Shown here piece by piece: positions 44,787-56,754 of a DNA stretch of 56,800 bases; the first letter of the stretch is position 1, and the number at the start of each line of letters is the position of its first letter. The stretch covers positions 1-56,800 of the forward strand of contig CAMCRP010000015.1 in the NCBI GenBank assembly GCA_945877315.1, written 5' to 3'. This DNA is from an uncultured Ruminococcus sp. (lineage in GTDB: Bacteria > Bacillota > Clostridia > Oscillospirales > Ruminococcaceae). A program made the position numbers and the translations under genes. The notes under the pieces were generated by a model. That model did not search any database. It worked only from the letters and a program-made list of their open reading frames with translations, and was not told where the DNA came from.

Positions 44787-46012
44787 AAAGTATTCAGCAC
44801 ATTAAACAGCTTATTTTCCGAAGCAAACCAAACCGCCGCATTAAAATTCTCAGCGCATATCAGCTCCTTTGAGATCATCTTCAAGGTAAGCGGACGGCTG
44901 TTTTGTTTAAGCAAAAAGAGTACAAAATCACTCAGCTTATCTGTCTTATTCGGTTTGATGCTCATATTCAGCAGCTTTATCAGCTCTGCAATTGTGACCG
45001 TATGAAAGGAGTCTATCTCACCTGCCTGTGAAATGTCGATCTTCACATTTCCGTCAAATGTTTCCGCAAATGCAAATATATCGTCCGTCATGCCCCATGA
45101 TTTAAAAACAATAGTCAGCTCGTCGGAAATGATCCTGCGAAAAGCCGCACCGTTTTCGCCCTTGATACCGCTTTTGAGCAAAAACAGCCGATCGTCGGAA
45201 ATCCTTTTTATAAGTGAAATTTCCTTTGCATACCTGTCAAAAACATCAACGCCGTTGCAGTTGAGAATACCATACATCATAAACATAATATCGCTGTCAT
45301 CATCACCGCCGAAAAGCTCCTTAAAGGAGGGTCGGTCATATCCGAGATATTCATAGTAGGTATCTGCAAGGAAATCCATGGCATCCAGGTAGGGACACAG
45401 CATACAATAGTAATTGGCATTCGGGCGGCAGCCTGCGTCAAAAAACGCCGTGAGAGCCTCCTTATCCCTGTGAATGGCTGCCGAAATGACAATATCTATA
45501 TATCTCTGAGAATCAAATATTGAAAAATCGGAGGAGATCCTTCGGCATGGATTATTTTTGTTAAATTCGGGTATGAGTTTGCGCATAAGGTCGTATTTTT
45601 TGCTCAGCATCAGGAAATATATGACAACATCGGTCAAATGCTCCCCGAAGTCCCTTGCAGCCTGCTCGATAATGCTGTCATTGCCGCAGATACACGCTGC
45701 TATCATATCGGCTATCAGGCAGGTCGTTGAGCTGCTTTGCGGATTGCCGCCGTCGCTGAACCTTTGGTAGACCTCCGCAAACGCCTTCATGCCTTCAATG
45801 TCCGAACGCACTGCAAATATCTGGAAGAATATCACCTGCATTATATCGCCTTCACGATGGTATGCAAATGTTTCCCTGTTTAGGCGATCCTCAGTCAGCT
45901 TTTTTGCGGCTTCTATAAATTTTTCCGTATCTCCGCTAAACGCCGCACGCATAGCCTTGTCATGCTCGCAGTAGATCTTATGATACTCGTAATTTGCAAT
46001 GTAATCTGCCAT
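44780..46012 (-). CDS. Unknown helical-repeat protein, paralogue 3 of 3
   Basis: 410 aa from the ATG at 46012 (MADYIANYEYHK), seven bases after AGGAAG; the longer frame to 46102 would add a hydrophobic N-terminus but has no ribosome site and runs into a terminator. Landmarks shared with the other two are KAMRAAFSGDTEKF, YFLMLSKKYDLM, VISAAIHRDKEALTAFFDAG, FLADTYYEYLGYD, SDELTIVFKS and KMISKELICAENF. It is soluble and of unknown function. It appears closer to the 1549 protein than to its tandem neighbour in several motifs. Confidence 0.75.
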   Translation of the reverse strand: MADYIANYEYHKIYCEHDKAMRAAFSGDTEKFIEAAKKLTEDRLNRETFAYHREGDIMQVIFFQIFAVRSDIEGMKAFAEVYQRFSDGGNPQSSSTTCLIADMIAACICGNDSIIEQAARDFGEHLTDVVIYFLMLSKKYDLMRKLIPEFNKNNPCRRISSDFSIFDSQRYIDIVISAAIHRDKEALTAFFDAGCRPNANYYCMLCPYLDAMDFLADTYYEYLGYDRPSFKELFGGDDDSDIMFMMYGILNCNGVDVFDRYAKEISLIKRISDDRLFLLKSGIKGENGAAFRRIISDELTIVFKSWGMTDDIFAFAETFDGNVKIDISQAGEIDSFHTVTIAELIKLLNMSIKPNKTDKLSDFVLFLLKQNSRPLTLKMISKELICAENFNAAVWFASENKLFNVLNTLY

Positions 46013-46083
46013 ATCAGCACTTCCTTTCCCTGTCATTTTACCATATGCTATCAAAAACATCACTTCAAAAATGCCGTAAAAAA

Positions 46084-46123
46084 AAGAAAAAAGCCGCCGC
46101 ACCTTTTTTTCGGTGCAGCGGCT
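46084..46123 (-). terminator. Terminator of cellobiose phosphorylase
   Basis: On the minus strand AGCCGCTGCACC pairs with GGTGCGGCGGCT (one mismatch) around an A-rich loop, followed by TTTTTCTTTTTTT. Confidence 0.94.
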
Positions 46124-46144
46124 CGGGAAAACTATTCGATTTTA

Positions 46145-48541
46145 TCAGCCAAGAATTACCTTAACATCATTTACGTCCTTCAGCTTGTCAGCGGGAACGA
46201 AGCAGCCTTCCAGCTTTTCGCCGTTGAGGATAATTTCCTTTGTTCCGCTTTCAACGTGAGCGGAGTTGTCAACGGTGATCTCCAGCTTCTTTCCTCTGAA
46301 GCTCTTGTGGATCTTCAGACCGTCCCACTCGGAGGGGATAGAGGGGCAGATGTTCAGACCGTCAGCGTTGGGACGCATACCGAGGATACCCTCAACAGTA
46401 CCAACCATAACGGTGGACGCTGTACCTGTCAGCCAATGAACGTGTGCACGTCCTGCGAAGGGGCTGTCCTTACCCTCAACGAACTGACCGTAAACGTAAG
46501 GCTCTAAGCAGCGGTGCTCTGCGTTGTCGTTGTAGGTTGCGGGAGCGGCTTCCTTCCAGTACTTGTATGCTCTGTTACCGTGACCCAGCAGAGATTCAGC
46601 AAGGATCAGCCAGCCCTGAGGCTGAGAGAAGATACCTGCATTCTCCTTTGTGCACTTGTTGAAGCACTGCATCAGTGCGCCGTCAAAGCCGTGTTCAACG
46701 TAGGGAGGATACATAACCATTGCGCCGTAGGGAGTGTTAAGCTCTCTTTCAACGCTGTCCATAGCCTTTTCAGCCTGTTCCTTGCTTGCAAAGCCGGAGA
46801 TTACGGACCAGGACTGAGGATTCAGCCACATATTAGCCTCGGGATCAGTTCTCTGACCGATAACGGTGCCGTCCTCCTTGTAGCCTCTGATCCACCTGTC
46901 CTCATTCCAGCAAGCAGCGAGGATCTCGTCAAGCTTAGCCTTAACTTCGTCCAGATACTTAACATACTCGGCGTCATTCTTCTTTTCTGCGTACATTCTC
47001 AGTATCTTAACTGCGTAAACCAGCTGGAATGCAACGAATGTGGACTCACCCTTCTTGCCCAGACGCAGACAGTCGTTCCAGTCAGCGTGCAGACCTGCGG
47101 GCATACCGTGGTTGCCGAGGTTGTTCATAGAGAACATAATAGCTCTCTTGAGGTGGTCGTAAACAGTACCCTTTTCGCCGTCGTTAGCGTAGAAGATCTC
47201 TTCGTCCAGGAATGCAATATCTCCGCTTTCGGAAATGTACTTATGAATTGTGGGGAACAGCCAAAGAGCATCATCTGCACGATAAGAGGGGTGACCTGTT
47301 TCCTTTGCGTATGTTGTGTTGGGGTCGTTCTCGTCGGGGTGATTTTCCTGACCTGCCTTGTGAGTATACTTAACAAGGGGCAGACCTGCGCCGTTTGTAA
47401 CCTGTGCGGACAGCATAAATACTATCTGCTTCTTAGCCATTTCGGGAGCAAGGTGGATAATACCCTGAATATCCTGAACAGTATCTCTGTAACCAAAGCC
47501 GTTTCTCAGACCGCAGTACTGGAATGAAGCAGCTCTTGACCAGATAAATGTGATAAAGCAGTTGTATGCGTTCCAAACGTTTATCATATTGTTGAAATCG
47601 TCGTCGGGAGTTTCAACCTGGAAGTTATCCAGCTTGTCGTGCCAGTAGTTCTTGAGCTCCTCAACTTCCTTTTCAACAACACCCGCTTCCTGATACTTAG
47701 CAATGAGCTCGGCAGCAACAGGCTCAGGCTTCTGACCGAGAATGTAGGTCAGCTCCTTGGTTTCGCCTGGCTGGAGAACGATGTCGCTCTGCAGTGCGCC
47801 GCAGGAGTTAGTGTTGTAGTTCAGGTCGCCCTTCAAGCCCTCTTCGATGCCCTTGGGGTTAGCGTAGCTTCTGTAAGAACCAACGAAAGCATCACGGTCG
47901 CCGCAGTAAGCGGAAACCTCTGCTCTTGCAAGACCGAGGAAACGCTCATTATCGGGGTTCTTGAACACTTCATTCTGCTTCTGGAGAATGAAGTTGCCCT
48001 TGAAATATGTGCGTGTGATGAACAGTGTGTACTGGAGATTTACCTGGTCCTGCTCATAGTTGTTATCGTTTACGAATTCGCAGTAGCCTGTAACGGAGAG
48101 CTTTCTGGGCTTGTCGTCGGTGTTGGTGATCTTAGCAGCCCAAACCTCATATGTAGCGTCCTTGGGAACATAATAGGTAACCTCGGACTTTATCTTCTTG
48201 TACTCGGAGGAGATAACGGTGTAAGCAGTACCGTGACGGCATTCGCTCTTGTACTCATCAAGAGGCTTGCAGACAGGTGCCCATGAGCCTGACCAGTACT
48301 CGCCCGTTTCATTGTCCTTGATATAAACATAGCGTCCCGGCTGATCCATAGCAACGGAGTTGAAGCGGTAACGGATAACTCTGCCGTTTGCGCCGCTCTT
48401 TACAAAGCTGTATCCGCCTGCGTTGTTGGAGATGATAGCTCCGTACTCGGGGGAACCCAGGTAGTTAGCCCAGGGAGAGGGAGTTGCGGGATTGGTGATA
48501 ACATATTCCTTATTTTTCAGATCGAAATGTCCGAAATTCAT
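46145..48541 (-). CDS. GH94 cellobiose phosphorylase
   Basis: 798 aa, cytoplasmic, full length for the family. It phosphorolyses cellobiose to glucose-1-phosphate and glucose, saving ATP. The N-terminal MNFGHFDLKNKEYVI and TPSPWANYLG, the central GLRNGFGYRDTVQDIQG and the catalytic-acid region GLHADWNDCLRLG are typical of cellobiose (rather than cellodextrin) phosphorylases. The C-terminal GRAHVHWLTGTAS closes the barrel. It is a single-gene unit with its own promoter and terminator. Codon choice suggests high expression. It implies that the host grows on cellulose or beta-glucan breakdown products. Confidence 0.95.
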   Translation of the reverse strand: MNFGHFDLKNKEYVITNPATPSPWANYLGSPEYGAIISNNAGGYSFVKSGANGRVIRYRFNSVAMDQPGRYVYIKDNETGEYWSGSWAPVCKPLDEYKSECRHGTAYTVISSEYKKIKSEVTYYVPKDATYEVWAAKITNTDDKPRKLSVTGYCEFVNDNNYEQDQVNLQYTLFITRTYFKGNFILQKQNEVFKNPDNERFLGLARAEVSAYCGDRDAFVGSYRSYANPKGIEEGLKGDLNYNTNSCGALQSDIVLQPGETKELTYILGQKPEPVAAELIAKYQEAGVVEKEVEELKNYWHDKLDNFQVETPDDDFNNMINVWNAYNCFITFIWSRAASFQYCGLRNGFGYRDTVQDIQGIIHLAPEMAKKQIVFMLSAQVTNGAGLPLVKYTHKAGQENHPDENDPNTTYAKETGHPSYRADDALWLFPTIHKYISESGDIAFLDEEIFYANDGEKGTVYDHLKRAIMFSMNNLGNHGMPAGLHADWNDCLRLGKKGESTFVAFQLVYAVKILRMYAEKKNDAEYVKYLDEVKAKLDEILAACWNEDRWIRGYKEDGTVIGQRTDPEANMWLNPQSWSVISGFASKEQAEKAMDSVERELNTPYGAMVMYPPYVEHGFDGALMQCFNKCTKENAGIFSQPQGWLILAESLLGHGNRAYKYWKEAAPATYNDNAEHRCLEPYVYGQFVEGKDSPFAGRAHVHWLTGTASTVMVGTVEGILGMRPNADGLNICPSIPSEWDGLKIHKSFRGKKLEITVDNSAHVESGTKEIILNGEKLEGCFVPADKLKDVNDVKVILG

Positions 48542-48615
48542 TGGATATACTTCCTTTCTCGACGTATTTTTGAGATAATACCTGCAGACGGTTCACATCT
48601 GCACACGATACATTT

Positions 48616-48644
48616 ATTGTAACACTTTCCTCAGAATTTTTCAA
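48616..48644 (-). promoter_or_regulatory. Promoter of cellobiose phosphorylase
   Basis: On the minus strand TTGAAA, 17-bp spacer, TACAAT, giving a leader of about 70 nt. The ATG follows AAGGAAG. Confidence 0.8.
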
Positions 48645-48697
48645 GCCCCCTTTTGCAGGTTAATCGTTTGAAATATAAATGTTTACAATTTCGGTTA

Positions 48698-49470
48698 ATG
48701 TGAAAGGTGAAAAGTGGAATTTTCCATTAAACCAAACAAATTCCATATAGGAGCATTAATTTTTCGGCTTTTTGCTTTCTCAGCAACATTTCAAACTCAC
48801 GAACCCCACAAACAAATAGTAAAAGCACAAACAAGCGCAAATTCACAATAAAAAAAATCAACCATATACACCATCAAAATGTAAAGCAGGGTAAAGAGGG
48901 TGGGGTGAAAGGGAAGGGGTTTGCAAATTCTTCCTAGCGGAATAATTAGGGGGAACCGTTAGGGGAGGGAGAAACTCCCTGCTTTGCGTTAGGGTTTGTT
49001 GTGTCGCCCTCCCATATAGGTTCCCCCTTTGCAGGAGTTGCGCAAAATTATATTGGTCACAAAAGAAGTGTCGCCAAACGAAAGCAGGACGGGAAAAAGC
49101 CAACTTACGACAGGCGACATCTCTTTAGTGACCTATGTCAGTTTGTGCAACTCCCGCAAAGGGGACAACCTTATAGGGGCGGGGGACAGAATAAACCCAA
49201 CAAAGCGAGGACTTTCCCCCGCCCCTAACGGTTTTCCCCTCTGCACTCCTCTTTCCCTTTCAGCCCTCTTTTCCTCGCTTTGCATTTTGATGTGGTATAT
49301 AGCTAAGATTTCTATTGTGAATTTGCGTTTGTTTGTGCTTTTACTATTTGTTTGTGGGGTTCGTGAGTTATATATGTTACTGAGAAATCCGAAATAAGTA
49401 TGTCCCATACAGAAGTTTGATTGGTTTGCCAAAAATTTTCACTTTCCACTTTTCACTCTTCACATTTCAC
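48698..49470. repeat. Heptad inverted arms flanking a palindromic element
   Basis: A left arm at 48698-48724 and a right arm at 49432-49470 of GTGAAAA/GTGGAAA heptads face each other and enclose the 48776-49387 palindrome. This is the longest spacing seen for the heptad family in the window (about 700 bp). Confidence 0.7.
48776..49387. repeat. Large palindromic element, copy B
   Basis: Two arms of about 280 bp in inverted orientation. The outermost 55 bp (48796-48850 and 49313-49367) differ at only one position. The inner parts (to GTGTCGCC at 49068-49075 and its complement at 49113) are similar but diverged. A 37-bp unique centre lies between. Weaker similarity extends about 20 bp outside the near-perfect ends. 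The left half of copy A (7351-7603) matches each arm. It has no credible gene; short open frames inside are by-products of the GC-rich blocks. Confidence 0.8.
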
Positions 49471-49511
49471 ACAGTGTGAACCGCCTTTTGCAAATTTTTT
49501 TACGTAATCTG

Positions 49512-49540
49512 TTGCAATTTGCGTGGGGATTTGGTATAAT
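49512..49540 (+). promoter_or_regulatory. Promoter of the atp operon
   Basis: TTGCAA (49512-49517), 17-bp spacer, TATAAT (49535-49540) with an extended TGG. The leader is about 80 nt. Confidence 0.85.
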
Positions 49541-49626
49541 ATAACTATGACTACGCTGATTTACTGTGATAGCATTGTTTATCCTCATAAATCGGCGCGA
49601 CAATATCGGGAATCGGAGCTGCTGTA

Positions 49627-50031
49627 ATGAAAAACCGTATCTTTAGCAAAATGATAACTGACGAGCTGAATTTCATCGCCCTGCCTGTGGTCATTCTCGA
49701 TGCGGCGGTACTGCTTGCGGCTGCTCCCTTCTTCGGCTTCACCCTTGACGGGGTTTTCGGTCTGCTGCTGGGAAATGCGGCTATGCTTGCAAACTTCATT
49801 CTTCTGGGATTTTCCTCGGAGCGTGCAGTTGAAAAGACCGCAGTTTCCGCAAAGAGGTATATGCTGTTGTTCTATTTTATACGATTTGCCATAATGGGCG
49901 CAGCTATGGCTCTTGCATTCCACAGCGACCGAATAAACGGCTTCTACACCGTTATCCCGCTGCTTTATCCGAAGATGATCTACACATTAAGTGCGGTATT
50001 CCCGAGTATTTTCCGAAAGAAAGGAGGATAA
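49627..50031 (+). CDS. atpI: ATP synthase subunit I-like protein
   Basis: 134 aa with four TM helices, encoded ahead of atpB as is usual for AtpI (UncI), which helps c-ring assembly or Mg2+ handling. Identity rests on position, size and helix pattern, since the family is poorly conserved. GGAG stands eight bases before the ATG. Its last codons (GGA GGA TAA) contain the ribosome site of atpB. Confidence 0.82.
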   Translation: MKNRIFSKMITDELNFIALPVVILDAAVLLAAAPFFGFTLDGVFGLLLGNAAMLANFILLGFSSERAVEKTAVSAKRYMLLFYFIRFAIMGAAMALAFHSDRINGFYTVIPLLYPKMIYTLSAVFPSIFRKKGG

Positions 50032-50035
50032 GCTT

Positions 50036-51062
<1,027 letters not shown>

Positions 51063-51098
51063 TAGTCGATACTAATTTAAGATACGGGAGGCTGTATA

Positions 51099-51680
51099 AT
51101 GGGAGAATATTTACCGCTCCTGACGCTTGTTCAGGCGGATAAGATCGGTCTGCTCGCTGCTGCGGCTGAACCGGTAAAAACCGGAGATTACTTTCCGTTT
51201 TTGACAATTGACCCCGTGACTATGATCGCCACTCTTATCAACACGCTGATACTGTTTCTGGTGCTGAAGCATTTCCTGTTCAAGCCCGTAAACAAGATTT
51301 TGGACGAACGTAAGCAGAATGTGGAGGAAACCTACCGTCAGGCGGACGAAAAGCTTTCCGAAGCTGCCCGTCTTGAAAGCGAGTACACCGAAAAGCTCGC
51401 AAACGCCAAGGAAGAATCCGCAGAGATTGTCAAAAACGCTACCAAGCGTGCCCAGACCCGCTCCGATGAGATCATCGCAGAGGCTAAGAAGGAGGCTTCA
51501 AGCCTTATGGTAAAAGCCAATGCGGACATTGAGAAGGAGAAAAAGCGCGCTGTTAATCAGATCAAGGACGAGATCTCCGACATCGCCCTCGCTGTTGCCG
51601 AAAAGGTCGTTGAAAAGGAAATCGACCCCAAGGACCACGAGAGGCTTATCGAAAGCTTTATTTCGGAACTCGGCGAATAA
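51099..51680 (+). CDS. atpF: ATP synthase F0 subunit b
   Basis: 193 aa. The TM helix (about residues 42-63, MIATLINTLILFLVLKHFLF) is followed by the family motif KPVNKILDERKQNVEE and a long charged coiled coil. It is the peripheral stalk linking subunit a to delta. The N-terminal extension before the TM helix is about 40 residues, longer than usual; the GGGAGG site before the ATG at 51099 supports this start. Confidence 0.95.
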   Translation: MGEYLPLLTLVQADKIGLLAAAAEPVKTGDYFPFLTIDPVTMIATLINTLILFLVLKHFLFKPVNKILDERKQNVEETYRQADEKLSEAARLESEYTEKLANAKEESAEIVKNATKRAQTRSDEIIAEAKKEASSLMVKANADIEKEKKRAVNQIKDEISDIALAVAEKVVEKEIDPKDHERLIESFISELGE

Positions 51681-51722
51681 AATTCAGTTCGTAATGAATT
51701 GATCTAAGGAAGGAACTTACAA

Positions 51723-52265
51723 ATGGCAGGTTCAGTTGAAAAGATCTATTCCGACGCACTTTATGAGCTGGCAGCTGAGGAAAATTCTGTTGAAACAGTC
51801 AACGGAGAGCTGAAAGCACTGGCGGCGGTTTTCGATGAAAACCCCGAGCTTGTTAAGCTTCTTTGTGCGCCCACCGTTCCGAATGATGAAAAGCTGAAGG
51901 TCATCTCAAACATTTTCGGCGGCAGAGTTTCGGAAACGGTTTACAATTTCCTCTGCCTTTTGACTGAAAAGGGCAGGGCTGCATATCTTTCTAAAATTGC
52001 CGACAGTTTCAGAAAAAAATACAACGAGCTTGCGGGAATTGCGGAGGTTACCGTTACCACAAGCACGGAGCTGTCCCCTACTTTGGAAAAGAAGCTGGCG
52101 GACAAGCTGGAAAAGGTTTTCGGCAAGAAAATTTCTATGATAAAGAAGGTCGATCCGTCAATTCTCGGCGGCGTTGTCATCAGCTGCGGCGGCACTCTCA
52201 TGGACGGTTCCGTAAGAGCAAAGCTGGACGCTGTAAGGGCAAAGATCGGCTCACTTATCGCATAA
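51723..52265 (+). CDS. atpH: ATP synthase F1 subunit delta
   Basis: 180 aa, the usual length. The helical N-terminal domain (YSDALYELAAEENSVETVN) binds alpha, and the C-terminal IDPSILGGVVISCGGTLMDG segment is the delta signature. It connects F1 to the b stalk. AAGGAAGG precedes the ATG. Confidence 0.95.
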   Translation: MAGSVEKIYSDALYELAAEENSVETVNGELKALAAVFDENPELVKLLCAPTVPNDEKLKVISNIFGGRVSETVYNFLCLLTEKGRAAYLSKIADSFRKKYNELAGIAEVTVTTSTELSPTLEKKLADKLEKVFGKKISMIKKVDPSILGGVVISCGGTLMDGSVRAKLDAVRAKIGSLIA

Positions 52266-52312
52266 GAATGATGTGCACTATATAATAGTATAAATGAAGG
52301 GTTGGTGTAAAA

Positions 52313-53830
52313 ATGGATTTACGCCCTGATGAAATAACAGGCATAATCAAAGAGCAGATAAAGAACTACCGCTCTAAGATCGAGCTTGCGGACGTCGGAA
52401 CGGTCGTAACGGTCGGTGACGGTATCGCAAGAATACACGGTCTTGAGAAGTGTATGTCCAATGAGCTGCTCGATTTCGGAAACGGCGTATTCGGTATGGC
52501 TCTTAACCTTGAAACAGATTTCGTCGGAGCAGTTATGCTCGGTTCGGACGCTGAGATCAAGGAGGGCGACACCGTTAAGCGTACAGGCAAGATCGTGTCC
52601 GTTCCCGTCGGTGAAGAGCTGCTGGGACGTGTTGTAAACGCCCTCGGTCAGCCCATTGACGGCAAGGGAGCTATCTATGCAAAGGAAACCAGACCTATCG
52701 AGCGTGTTGCGCCCGGTATTATCACAAGAAAATCCGTTGATACTCCTCTCCAGACAGGTATCAAGGCTATCGACTCCATGATCCCTATCGGAAGAGGTCA
52801 GCGTGAGCTTATCATCGGCGACAGACAGACAGGTAAAACTGCTATCGCCCTCGATACTATCATCAATCAGAAGGGCAAGGACGTTATCTGTATCTACGTT
52901 GCTATCGGACAGAAGCGTTCCACCGTTGCAAATGTTGTTGAAACTCTGGAAAAGAACGGCGCAATGGAGTATTCCATCGTCGTTTCCGCAACAGCTTCGG
53001 AGCTTGCACCTTTGCAGTATATCGCACCCTATTCGGGCTGCGCTATGGGTGAATATTTCCTGGACAACGGCAGAGATGTTCTTATTGTTTACGATGACCT
53101 GTCCAAGCAGGCTGTTGCTTACCGTACACTTTCTCTGCTGCTTAAAAGACCCCCGGGACGTGAGGCTTACCCCGGCGACGTTTTCTATCTCCATTCAAGA
53201 CTGCTGGAAAGAGCCTGCAATCTTAACGAGAACTACGGCGGCGGTTCCCTGACTGCTCTGCCTATTATCGAAACACAGGCGGGCGACGTTTCGGCATATA
53301 TCCCCACAAACGTTATCTCCATCACCGATGGTCAGATATTCCTTGAAACAGACCTGTTCAACGCAGGTGTTCGCCCCGCCGTAAACCCCGGTATCTCCGT
53401 ATCCCGTGTGGGCGGTGCTGCACAGATAAAGGCTATGAAGAAGGTTTCCGGTTCACTCAAGCTAACATATTCTCAGTACCGTGAGCTGCAGGCGTTCTCA
53501 CAGTTCGGTTCCGACCTTGACAAGGACACAAAGGACAGGCTTGCTCTGGGTGAACGTGTTGTTGAAGTCCTCAAACAGGGCAGAAATTCGCCCCTTTCCG
53601 TTGAGCATCAGGTTATTATCATCTATGCCGTTACAAACGGCTTCTTAAAGGATATCCCTCTGAATCTTGTACAGGATTTCCAGAATGAGCTGTTTGAATA
53701 TGTGGATTCCACACACCCCGAAATAGGTGCGTCTATCAGAGATACAAAGGATCTGAAAGACGATAACAAGGCGGCTATGAATGAAGTCATCGGCGAATTT
53801 GTTAAGAAATTCCTCGCAGAAAAGGTATAA
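52313..53830 (+). CDS. atpA: ATP synthase F1 subunit alpha
   Basis: 505 aa, full length. Walker A is GDRQTGKT, with [16 protein letters not shown] as the Walker B region and [17 protein letters not shown] as the alpha/beta signature. It carries the non-catalytic nucleotide sites of F1. It starts 47 bp after atpH. The ribosome site (GAAGGG) is weaker than for its neighbours. Confidence 0.98.
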   Translation: MDLRPDEITGIIKEQIKNYRSKIELADVGTVVTVGDGIARIHGLEKCMSNELLDFGNGVFGMALNLETDFVGAVMLGSDAEIKEGDTVKRTGKIVSVPVGEELLGRVVNALGQPIDGKGAIYAKETRPIERVAPGIITRKSVDTPLQTGIKAIDSMIPIGRGQRELIIGDRQTGKTAIALDTIINQKGKDVICIYVAIGQKRSTVANVVETLEKNGAMEYSIVVSATASELAPLQYIAPYSGCAMGEYFLDNGRDVLIVYDDLSKQAVAYRTLSLLLKRPPGREAYPGDVFYLHSRLLERACNLNENYGGGSLTALPIIETQAGDVSAYIPTNVISITDGQIFLETDLFNAGVRPAVNPGISVSRVGGAAQIKAMKKVSGSLKLTYSQYRELQAFSQFGSDLDKDTKDRLALGERVVEVLKQGRNSPLSVEHQVIIIYAVTNGFLKDIPLNLVQDFQNELFEYVDSTHPEIGASIRDTKDLKDDNKAAMNEVIGEFVKKFLAEKV

Positions 53831-53846
53831 AGGAGGCGGTTTTTAA

Positions 53847-54707
53847 ATGGCTTCCGGAAATATGAAGGTCATAAAGCGGCGAATAAAGAGCGTTGAGTCC
53901 ACCATGCAGATAACCAAGGCAATGGAGCTGGTGGCGTCCTCAAAGCTCCGTAAGGCAAAGGAAAAGGCGGATAACGCCCGTCCCTATTTCAAGGCTTTGT
54001 ATGACACAATGTGCGAGATACAGTCGGAAAACGAGGGCTTTCTCTCCCCCTTCACCAAGCGGTCGAAGAACGGAAAGACGCTGCTTATCGTTATCGCAGG
54101 CGACAGAGGTCTTGCAGGCGGCTTTAACGCAAACATCTTTAAGCTTGCACAGCAGCGAATTGACGAGCTGGGCGGCAAGGATAATGTTGAGATAGTTGCT
54201 ATCGGCAAGAAATCGGTGGAATATTACGAGAAAAGGCAGTTCACTATCGAGGGAAAATTCCCGGGCGTTGCAGAGGGACTTACCATCTATCAGGCGGAAA
54301 AGCTTTGTGAATGTGTTATCGAGCCTTTCTTAAAGGGCAGGATAAAGAGTGCCGAGCTGTTTTATACCGAGTATGTTTCACCTATCACCCAGACCGCAAG
54401 GGCAATGAAGATACTGCCCGTTGAAACGGAAAAGTCCACAGGCGGCAAGCGTGCTCTGCCTATTTATGAGCCGTCCCCCGCAGCGGTGTTTAACAGCATC
54501 GTGCCCAAGTATCTGACGGGTGTTCTCTTCTGCGCCGTGGTGGACAGCTTTGCCTCCGAGCAGGCGTCCAGACGTTCCGCAATGGAAAACGCTTCCGACA
54601 ATGCTTCCGAGATGATAGCAGACCTGTCCCTTATGTACAACCGTGCAAGACAGGCGTCCATTACTCAGGAGATCACGGAGATCGTCGGAGGAGCGGCAGC
54701 AGACTGA
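53847..54707 (+). CDS. atpG: ATP synthase F1 subunit gamma
   Basis: 286 aa. The N-terminal helix has IKRRIKSVESTMQITKAMEL and KLRKA; the C-terminal helix ends with YNRARQASITQEITEIVGGA, the family signature. It is the central rotor shaft that couples c-ring rotation to the catalytic sites. It lies 16 bp after atpA with an AAAGGAGG site. Confidence 0.97.
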   Translation: MASGNMKVIKRRIKSVESTMQITKAMELVASSKLRKAKEKADNARPYFKALYDTMCEIQSENEGFLSPFTKRSKNGKTLLIVIAGDRGLAGGFNANIFKLAQQRIDELGGKDNVEIVAIGKKSVEYYEKRQFTIEGKFPGVAEGLTIYQAEKLCECVIEPFLKGRIKSAELFYTEYVSPITQTARAMKILPVETEKSTGGKRALPIYEPSPAAVFNSIVPKYLTGVLFCAVVDSFASEQASRRSAMENASDNASEMIADLSLMYNRARQASITQEITEIVGGAAAD

Positions 54708-54732
54708 TAATTATCCCGCAAATCTATATTGA

Positions 54733-56208
<1,476 letters not shown>

Positions 56209-56222
56209 GGAGGGTCTTGGCT

Positions 56223-56630
56223 ATGGCTGCACCCTTTCAGCTTAATATCATCACTCCCGAGAGGACATTTTTCTCGGGAGAAACCACTCAGCTGACCGTC
56301 CGCACGGCAGCGGGTGACATAGGAATCCTTGCCAATCACACAAGCCTTGTTGCGGCACTTCCTGCGGGACCTATGAAGGTACGCATGGATAACGGAGAAT
56401 TCCGTGCTGCGGCTGTTTCGGGCGGACTTTTAAAGGTCGGCGGAAACAAGGCAACCATTCTGGCTACGGCTGTTGAATGGGCTGACGAGATCGACGTTGA
56501 ACACGCAAAACGTTCTGCCGAGGACGCACGTCAGCGTCTGGCGGCTAAGGAGAGCAAGGAAAGCATGGACAGAGCGGAGGCAAAGCTCAAACGAGCCTTG
56601 AACCGTATCAATGTTTCTTCTATGAAATAA
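56223..56630 (+). CDS. atpC: ATP synthase F1 subunit epsilon
   Basis: 135 aa from the ATG at 56223, eight bases after GGAGGG; an in-frame TTG at 56217 is too close to the ribosome site. The N-terminal beta-sandwich contains the family pattern GDIGILANHTSLVAAL; the C-terminal helix pair (AKRSAEDARQRLAAKES) can inhibit rotation. Last gene of the operon, followed by a terminator. Confidence 0.96.
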   Translation: MAAPFQLNIITPERTFFSGETTQLTVRTAAGDIGILANHTSLVAALPAGPMKVRMDNGEFRAAAVSGGLLKVGGNKATILATAVEWADEIDVEHAKRSAEDARQRLAAKESKESMDRAEAKLKRALNRINVSSMK

Positions 56631-56635
56631 GAAAA

Positions 56636-56668
56636 TCCCCTGCCGTTTTTGGCGGGGGAGTTCTTTTT
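56636..56668 (+). terminator. Terminator of the atp operon
   Basis: TCCCCTGCC / GGCGGGGGA stem (one G-T pair) with a GTTTTT loop, then GTTCTTTTTT. Confidence 0.93.
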
Positions 56669-56670
56669 TA

Positions 56671-56754
56671 GTGTGGAAGGTGGAGAGTGGAAAGTGGAAT
56701 TATTAGTATGGGTGTTCCCCCCGCCTTCGGCGGGGGGAACACCCATTATACTAA
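56671..56754. repeat. Heptad arm plus very stable hairpin
   Basis: A left heptad arm (about 56671-56702, GTGTGGAAGGTGGAGAGTGG onward) is followed by an 18-bp perfect stem at 56708-56746 with a TTC loop. TTAGTAT/ATACTAA arms lie at the outer edge, and the TACTAAACACC motif also seen at 1388 follows. No right heptad arm is visible before the window ends. Confidence 0.75.

Noticed and set aside
46013-46102. N-terminal extension of paralogue 3 with a hydrophobic segment
   Set aside because: The good ribosome site serves the ATG at 46012, and the extension runs up against the cellobiose phosphorylase terminator.
48858-49432. Several 75-120 codon open frames inside the palindromic element
   Set aside because: They arise in the GC-rich repeat blocks on both strands, overlap one another and have no ribosome sites.
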